Below, in pieces: positions 32,706 to 37,885 of a DNA stretch of 37,885 nt; position 1 is the first letter of the stretch; every line of letters begins with the position of its first letter. The stretch covers positions 1 to 37,885 of the forward strand of contig CAYXYB010000024.1 of assembly GCA_964469215.1 (NCBI GenBank), in the 5' to 3' direction. The notes beneath the pieces are model-generated. The model worked only from the letters and a program-made list of their open reading frames with translations, was not told the DNA's origin and did not search any database. The translations under genes were made by a program, and so were the position numbers. Source of the stretch: SKPS01 sp964469215 (GTDB taxonomy: Bacteria > Bacteroidota > Bacteroidia > Bacteroidales > SKPS01).

Positions 32706-35700
32706 ATGAAGAAGAGATATCCTGAATACAGGAAGCCCGATTTTGCCGGGGTTGGTGTAGCTGTAAGGGCGTTCTGGGAAAAGGATGACACCTTTCGCAA
32801 AACCCTTGCGATGACAAAAGGAAGGAAGCCTTTTGTGTTTTATGAAGGCCCGCCCAGTGCCAATGGCATACCAGGTATCCACCATGTTATGGCACGTGCA
32901 ATCAAAGACATCTTCTGCCGTTACAAGACACTGAAAGGATTCCATGTTGAGCGAAAAGGTGGTTGGGACACCCATGGGCTTCCGGTTGAGATAAGTGTTG
33001 AGAAAACTCTTGGCATCAAAAAAGAAGATATCGGCACAAAAATTCCCGTTGAAGAATACAACAAAGCGTGCCGCCGCGAGGTGATGAAATACAAGGAGGA
33101 GTGGGATGAACTTACCCGTAAGATGGGATATTGGGTAGATCTGGATCACCCCTATATAACTTTCGACAACAAGTATATCGAAAGTGTATGGTATCTTCTG
33201 AAAGAACTGTTCAACAAAAACCTTCTTTACAAGGGATATACAATTCAGCCCTATTCTCCTGCTGCCGGAACAGGCCTCAGTACACATGAACTCAATCAGC
33301 CGGGGTGCTACCGCGATGTGAAGGATACTACCGTAGTGGCTCAGTTCAGAGTTGCCAGGGATGCAAAATCAGAGTGGTTATACAATACTGTTGATACCGA
33401 CCTCTTTATTCTGGCGTGGACAACCACACCTTGGACCCTCCCGTCAAACACCGCCCTCGCCGTTGGGAAAAATATAAGTTACTCTGTAATCAGAACTTTG
33501 AATCCATACAGTGGTGCACCCGTAACTGTGATTCTGGCATCCTCGCTTGTGAATAATTACTTCGACCCCACAAAACTCGATCAACCGTTCGACATTTTTA
33601 ACCAGGGGGATAAGAATCCTCCATATACAATTATCACTGAGGTTCAGGGAAACCGCCTCTCAGGCATGAACTATGAACAGCTTATCCCCTTTGTAAAACC
33701 TCAGGGTGATGCTTTCAGGGTAGTTGAAGGTGACTTCGTTACCACAGAAGATGGCACCGGCATTGTTCATGTCGCCCCAACATTTGGTGCTGATGACGAC
33801 CGTGTTGCCAGGGCAAATGGTATAGTTCCGTTGTTGCTTATCGACCGTGAAGGAAACAGTCAGCCTATGGTTGACCGGACAGGTAAATTTTTCCGGATCG
33901 AAGACCTCGACCCGGAGTTTGTAAAAGAGTTCGTGAATATTCCCGTCTATGAATCATTCGCAGGAAGGTTTACAAAAAATGAGTTCGATGACAGCAAGTC
34001 TCCTTCAGATGAAACCCTGGATGTTGAACTCGCCGTGTTCATGAAAAAACAGAATATCGCCTTCCGTATCGAGAAGTACGTTCACAACTACCCCCACTGC
34101 TGGAGAACAGATAAGCCCATACTATATTACCCCCTCGACAGTTGGTTTATCCGTACAACTGCCCTCAAGGATCGCCTTATTGAACTGAATAAGACCATCA
34201 ACTGGAAACCTTCCTGGACAGGTGAAGGGCGTTTCGGGGAGTGGCTGAAAAATCTTGTCGACTGGAACCTCTCCAGATCAAGGTTTTGGGGTGTACCACT
34301 GCCATTATGGGTTAGCGAAGATAAAAGTGAAATAGTTTGCATTGGTTCAGCAGGTGAACTGAAGGATGCTATCGACAAATCTGTTGAAGCCGGCATTATG
34401 AAATCAAACCCGATAAAAGAATTTGTCCCTGGTGACATGTCTTCCGAAAACTATAAAACCTTCGATTTTCACCGCCCATGGGTAGATAATATCATTCTGG
34501 TCTCAGCTTCAGGAAAACCAATGTATCGTGAACCAGATCTTATCGATGTTTGGTTCGATTCCGGTGCAATGCCCTACGCCCAGTATCACTACCCTTTCGA
34601 AAACAGGGAGTTCTTCAACGAGAACTTCCCTGCCGATTTTATCGCCGAAGGGGTAGATCAGACAAGAGGATGGTTCTTTACACTGCATGCTATTGCAACA
34701 CTGGTATTCGACTCCGTTGCATTCAGAAATGTGCTCTCTAACGGGCTCGTGCTCGACCGCAACGGAAATAAAATGTCGAAAAGGCTTGGCAATGCAGTTG
34801 ATCCTTTCGAGACCATAGATAAATATGGCCCTGATGCTACCAGGTGGTATATGATAACCAACGCACAACCCTGGGATAACCTAAAGTTCGATACCGAAGG
34901 TGTGGCCGAGGTGCAACGGAAATTCTTCGGAACACTCTTCAATACCTGCGCCTTCTTTACTCTCTATGCCAACATCGACGATTTTAGCTTCAGTCAACCT
35001 GAAATCCCGGTAAATGAACGACCCGAAATTGACCGGTGGATCCTTTCAGAACTTAACACCCTCATATCTCTGACCGACGACGCTTATAGCCAGTATGAAC
35101 CTACAAAAGCCGGCAGAGCAATACAACTCTTTGTTGATGAACACCTTAGTAACTGGTATGTTAGGTTGTCACGTCGCCGTTTCTGGAAAGGTGAGATGGG
35201 TGCTGACAAGCTGGCAGCATACCAGACACTGTACAAATGCCTGATTACCATTGCGAAAATTTCATCTCCAATAGCACCCTTTTATTCTGAACAGCTTTAC
35301 CGAGACCTTAACACAGCTACCAACCTTGAACCTTTTAATTCTGTCCATATGTCTTCATTTCCGGAAATTAATGAAGATCATATCGACAAAAGCCTTGAAG
35401 AACGTATGCAAATGGCACAGCAGATCTCTTCAATGGTGCTTTCACTGAGAAAACGATCCAACATCAGGGTAAGACAACCTCTTCAGAAAATAATAATTCC
35501 GGTTACAGACGAAAAACATCGTTTACAACTTGAAAAAGTATCGGATCTTATTCGCAATGAAGTTAACATTAAAGAGATAGATTTTATTGATGCATGCAAC
35601 GATATGCTTGTAAAAAAAGCAAAACCAAACTTCAAGTCACTGGGACCGAAATACGGCAAGTTGATGAAAGAGATCGCTGCCTTTGCACAGAATATGAGCC

Positions 35701-36146
35701 AGGAGGAGATCCTGAAGTTTGAGCAGGCAAAACAGATATCAACAATAATAGATGGTGAAATTGTGCAATTTGAGGAGAATGACCTTGAAATCATCACAGA
35801 AGATATACCGGGATGGGTTGTTTCCTCTGAAGGTGCACTGACTGTTGCACTAGATATTACAATCACTGCTGAACTTGCTCTTGAAGGCATCGCACGCGAT
35901 TTCGTAAACCGCATCCAGAACCTCAGAAAAGAGCTCGGATTTGATGTTACAGACAGAATTAACATCTTTGTGCAAAAAAATGATGCACTATATGGTGCAA
36001 TTGCCTATAAAAAAGAGTATATTTGTTCTGAAACCCTCGCGTTGGATATTCACTGGGAAAATATAGCAAACACCGGCGATGAAAACAGTAGCTTTGAAAT
36101 CGAAGAAGGAGTGTTTATACCTGTAAGAATAGCCAAGGTGAAATAA
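32706..36146 (+). CDS. ileS: Isoleucyl-tRNA synthetase, type 2, with altered GIHH signature
   Basis: This class I synthetase of 1,146 aa charges tRNA-Ile with isoleucine and edits valine. The first signature, normally HxGH, reads G57-I58-H59-H60 inside GPPSANGIPGIHHVMARAIK. The second is NKMSKRLGN with K689-M690-S691-K692. The CP1 editing domain lies between, containing GWDTHGLPVE before it and TEDGTGIVHVAPTFGADD within it. There is no C-terminal zinc finger; the end is the long eukaryote-like extension of type 2 enzymes. Type 2 IleRS resists mupirocin, and the GXHH form has been reported to give hyper-resistance; that this holds here is inference. The gene heads an operon with dksA, lspA and an acetyltransferase. 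Confidence 0.97.
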   Translation: MKKRYPEYRKPDFAGVGVAVRAFWEKDDTFRKTLAMTKGRKPFVFYEGPPSANGIPGIHHVMARAIKDIFCRYKTLKGFHVERKGGWDTHGLPVEISVEKTLGIKKEDIGTKIPVEEYNKACRREVMKYKEEWDELTRKMGYWVDLDHPYITFDNKYIESVWYLLKELFNKNLLYKGYTIQPYSPAAGTGLSTHELNQPGCYRDVKDTTVVAQFRVARDAKSEWLYNTVDTDLFILAWTTTPWTLPSNTALAVGKNISYSVIRTLNPYSGAPVTVILASSLVNNYFDPTKLDQPFDIFNQGDKNPPYTIITEVQGNRLSGMNYEQLIPFVKPQGDAFRVVEGDFVTTEDGTGIVHVAPTFGADDDRVARANGIVPLLLIDREGNSQPMVDRTGKFFRIEDLDPEFVKEFVNIPVYESFAGRFTKNEFDDSKSPSDETLDVELAVFMKKQNIAFRIEKYVHNYPHCWRTDKPILYYPLDSWFIRTTALKDRLIELNKTINWKPSWTGEGRFGEWLKNLVDWNLSRSRFWGVPLPLWVSEDKSEIVCIGSAGELKDAIDKSVEAGIMKSNPIKEFVPGDMSSENYKTFDFHRPWVDNIILVSASGKPMYREPDLIDVWFDSGAMPYAQYHYPFENREFFNENFPADFIAEGVDQTRGWFFTLHAIATLVFDSVAFRNVLSNGLVLDRNGNKMSKRLGNAVDPFETIDKYGPDATRWYMITNAQPWDNLKFDTEGVAEVQRKFFGTLFNTCAFFTLYANIDDFSFSQPEIPVNERPEIDRWILSELNTLISLTDDAYSQYEPTKAGRAIQLFVDEHLSNWYVRLSRRRFWKGEMGADKLAAYQTLYKCLITIAKISSPIAPFYSEQLYRDLNTATNLEPFNSVHMSSFPEINEDHIDKSLEERMQMAQQISSMVLSLRKRSNIRVRQPLQKIIIPVTDEKHRLQLEKVSDLIRNEVNIKEIDFIDACNDMLVKKAKPNFKSLGPKYGKLMKEIAAFAQNMSQEEILKFEQAKQISTIIDGEIVQFEENDLEIITEDIPGWVVSSEGALTVALDITITAELALEGIARDFVNRIQNLRKELGFDVTDRINIFVQKNDALYGAIAYKKEYICSETLALDIHWENIANTGDENSSFEIEEGVFIPVRIAKVK

Positions 36147-36191
36147 CATAAAAAAGGAAGTAATTTATTGATCAGAAAAATCGATTATATC

Positions 36192-36596
36192 ATGAGCAAG
36201 AAAGAAGAACAGACGGTTAAAACAAGGTATTCAGATGCTGAACTCGAAGAGTTCCGTCAAATTATCCTCCAGAAACTGGAAAATGCAAAGCGTGACCTGA
36301 AACTGCTTACTGATGCCTACACAAACAACAACGAGAACGATACCAACGACACCTCGCCAACCTTTAAGGTTCTGGAAGAGGGTTATCTCGTGTTGTCAAA
36401 AGAAGAAAATAGTCAGCTCGCTGCCAGGCAGCAGAAGTTCATAACGAACCTTGAAAATGCTCTTGTCAGGATACAGAACAAAACATACGGTATCTGCCGC
36501 GAAACAGGTAAGCTTATCTCCAAGGAACGCCTTCGCAGTGTTCCTCATGCCACACTTAGTATTGAAGCAAAACTCAAGCAGAATCAGAAAAGATAA
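36192..36596 (+). CDS. DksA/TraR-family regulator without the zinc cysteine set
   Basis: The product (134 aa) has the coiled-coil N-terminal half of DksA (SDAELEEFRQIILQKLENAK onward) and the C-terminal globular part YGICRETGKLISKERLRSVP followed by HATLSIEAK. The zinc finger is reduced: C102 is the only cysteine, where canonical DksA has four. This form is typical of Bacteroidota. DksA proteins bind in the RNA polymerase secondary channel and adjust transcription with ppGpp; whether this one does so is not known. The ATG at 36192 gives the family's usual short N-terminus. A TTG at 36168, preceded by AAGGAAG, would add eight residues and cannot be excluded. It is 45 nt after ileS and 18 nt before lspA. 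Confidence 0.9.
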   Translation: MSKKEEQTVKTRYSDAELEEFRQIILQKLENAKRDLKLLTDAYTNNNENDTNDTSPTFKVLEEGYLVLSKEENSQLAARQQKFITNLENALVRIQNKTYGICRETGKLISKERLRSVPHATLSIEAKLKQNQKR

Positions 36597-36614
36597 CCTG
36601 AAAAAAATCACAAC

Positions 36615-37337
36615 TTGAAAAAAGCATTTGGGATTATTTTTCTGGTACTTCTGGCTGATCAGCTACTGAAGGTTTATATTAAAACCCAGTACACCATCGG
36701 GGAAATGCACCCTATAATGGGATCATGGTCATATATCCTGTTTATTGAGAATGAAGGGATGGCTTTCGGATGGAAGTTTTTCGGGAAGTATGGTAAGCTA
36801 TTCCTGAGCATCTTTAGAATAATTGCTGCAACAGCGATCTTCTGGTATCTCATGTCAATTATAAGGAAAAATGCAAAGATCGGAATGGTAGTGGCATTCT
36901 CACTCATTTTTGCCGGTGCAGCAGGTAATATCTTCGACAGCGCTTTTTACGGCATGCTGTTCACCGAAAGCACCATGATGACCCGTGCAACCTTCAGCCC
37001 TGGCAACGGTTATGCAGGGTTCCTTTACGGCAAAGTGGTCGACATGTTATATTTTCCACTGATTGAAGGTTATTACCCCGACTGGGGAATCATTCCGGCG
37101 GGCATGCGCGGCCAGCATTTCCTTTTCTTCAGGCCCGTATTCAACCTCGCCGACTCCTCCATCACTGTTGGCGTCCTTTTTCTGTTGATCTTCCAACGCC
37201 GCTTCTTTCACCATGAAGTAACCGATGAAAATCAGGGAACAGTTGATACCAGTACCGACATGGAGATTAAATCAGATAGTAATCTCTCCGAATTAAACGA
37301 AGATCAAATCCAAACCTTTGAGAACCATGAAACCTGA
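36615..37337 (+). CDS. lspA: Lipoprotein signal peptidase (signal peptidase II)
   Basis: This inner-membrane aspartyl protease removes the signal peptide from prolipoproteins after lipidation. Four membrane helices are seen near residues 4-22, 62-84, 88-112 and 182-197. The catalytic pair is D108 in AGAAGNIFDS and D180 in FNLADSSI. At 240 aa it is well above E. coli LspA (164 aa). The extra length is a loop of about 50 residues between helices 3 and 4 (containing GNGYAGFLYGKVVDMLYFPL) and an acidic tail after about residue 203. The start codon is TTG, and the N-terminus (MKKAFGIIFLVLLADQLLKV) fits the family. The end overlaps the next gene by 11 bp. Confidence 0.95.
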   Translation: MKKAFGIIFLVLLADQLLKVYIKTQYTIGEMHPIMGSWSYILFIENEGMAFGWKFFGKYGKLFLSIFRIIAATAIFWYLMSIIRKNAKIGMVVAFSLIFAGAAGNIFDSAFYGMLFTESTMMTRATFSPGNGYAGFLYGKVVDMLYFPLIEGYYPDWGIIPAGMRGQHFLFFRPVFNLADSSITVGVLFLLIFQRRFFHHEVTDENQGTVDTSTDMEIKSDSNLSELNEDQIQTFENHET

Positions 37338-37767
37338 ATTTTCCTTCCGGGATTACTGCGATGAAGACTTTCCTTCTGTCATGGCCTTGTGGGAAGCAAC
37401 ATCGCTGTCGAACAAACAAAGAGGCGACAATGACCAGACTATCCGGAGCACCCTTGACCGTGGTGGTCGGTTGCTTTTGCTGATCCACAACGAACGTATC
37501 ATTGGAACCTCCTGGATCACCAACGATGGCCGCCGGCTTTACCTGCACCATTTCGGCATTCACCCCGATTACCAGGGGCGAGGCCTCTCACATCATCTCA
37601 CCAGAGAATCTCTCGCTATAGCGAAAGAGATGAAAATGCAAATAAAACTTGAGGTACACCGTACCAACAAGGCCGCAATTCAGCTTTACAAACAGTACGG
37701 ATTTAACAGCCTCGGAGATTACGAGGTGTATATCATCCGCAAACCGGAAGAGATCCTGGTGAAGTAA
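37327..37767 (+). CDS. GNAT-family N-acetyltransferase
   Basis: The product (146 aa) has the GNAT fold. It carries the acetyl-CoA binding motif A as LHHFGIHPDYQGRGLSHHL, with the Q-G-R-G-L-S pyrophosphate loop, and motif B as NKAAIQLYKQYGF. It most resembles small RimI-like or general acetyltransferases; the acceptor is unknown. The ATG at 37327 overlaps the lspA end by 11 bp, so translation is probably coupled. An in-frame TTG at 37318 would add three residues. It is the last gene before a microsatellite that begins 3 nt after its stop codon. Confidence 0.88.
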   Translation: MKPEFSFRDYCDEDFPSVMALWEATSLSNKQRGDNDQTIRSTLDRGGRLLLLIHNERIIGTSWITNDGRRLYLHHFGIHPDYQGRGLSHHLTRESLAIAKEMKMQIKLEVHRTNKAAIQLYKQYGFNSLGDYEVYIIRKPEEILVK

Positions 37768-37769
37768 GC

Positions 37770-37832
37770 GGCTATTGGCTATTGGTTGTTGGCTGTTGGC
37801 TATTGGCTATTGGCTGTTGGCTGTTGGCTGTT
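37770..37832. repeat. 7-bp microsatellite GGCTATT/GGCTGTT x9
   Basis: Nine heptamers lie end to end. The order is GGCTATT twice, GGTTGTT once, GGCTGTT once, GGCTATT twice and GGCTGTT three times. The array starts 3 nt after the acetyltransferase stop. The following bases to 37885 hold no gene; a 13-nt odd palindrome AATGTTCAACATT is at 37868-37880. Confidence 0.95.
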
Positions 37833-37885
37833 TGTCGATGCCTAAATAACGTTGACCGTTTTGCGACAATGTTCAACATTATTTT

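Noticed and set aside
32655..33287. 210-codon minus-strand frame opposite ileS
   Set aside because: It lies antisense to the conserved catalytic core of ileS and shows no recognisable protein features.
37868..37880. Odd palindrome AATGTTCAACATT as an operator
   Set aside because: One copy of a six-base arm at the window edge, with no gene following, is too little evidence.

Overview
The window looks like one scaffold, with two 100-N gaps, from a member of the Bacteroidota, probably a Bacteroidales-like lineage known from metagenomes. The evidence is as follows. The complete giant exported protein ends in a type IX secretion (Por) type A sorting domain. Several genes are preceded by the Bacteroidota sigma factor element TAnnTTTG, in two cases with a TTG 19 nt upstream. 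The ATP synthase cluster runs B-E-F-H-A-G without atpD and atpC. There is an EF-G2-type translation factor with degenerate GTPase motifs and a DksA-family protein without its zinc cysteines. No tRNA, rRNA, CRISPR array or transposase was seen.

Region 1 (1-19713) is accessory. It holds two tandem giant paralogous genes on the minus strand. The first is cut by the left edge of the window (at least 2,947 codons). The second is complete (3,305 aa). Both are mosaics of a MAM/lectin-like N-terminal domain, two Tyr-rich right-handed beta-helix domains, CARDB-like beta-sandwiches and Ig_7-like domains that carry other modules as insertions (discoidin-like and jelly-roll-like). The complete one adds GEVED and the sorting domain. 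Short tandem repeat arrays (28-mer, 8-mer and 29-mer) built around a shared 15-bp core flank the complete gene, and each large array contains a 100-N scaffold gap.

Region 2 (19714-25613) carries metG (minus), a PfkB-family sugar/nucleoside kinase (plus), an EF-G2-like factor with its own good promoter (plus), and a convergent ferritin gene only 3 bp away.

Region 3 (25711-32554, minus) is an energy operon. It reads bactofilin, an AtpZ-like small membrane protein with no ordinary start codon, a four-helix membrane protein, atpB, atpE, a strong hairpin, atpF, atpH, a GT32-type glycosyltransferase, atpA and atpG. The glycosyltransferase between delta and alpha is unexpected.

Region 4 (32587-37885, plus) is a housekeeping operon divergent from the ATP synthase operon. 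It reads ileS (a type 2 enzyme with an altered GIHH signature), a dksA-like gene, lspA and a GNAT acetyltransferase, followed directly by a 7-bp tandem repeat. Gene products here act in translation, stress response and lipoprotein maturation.
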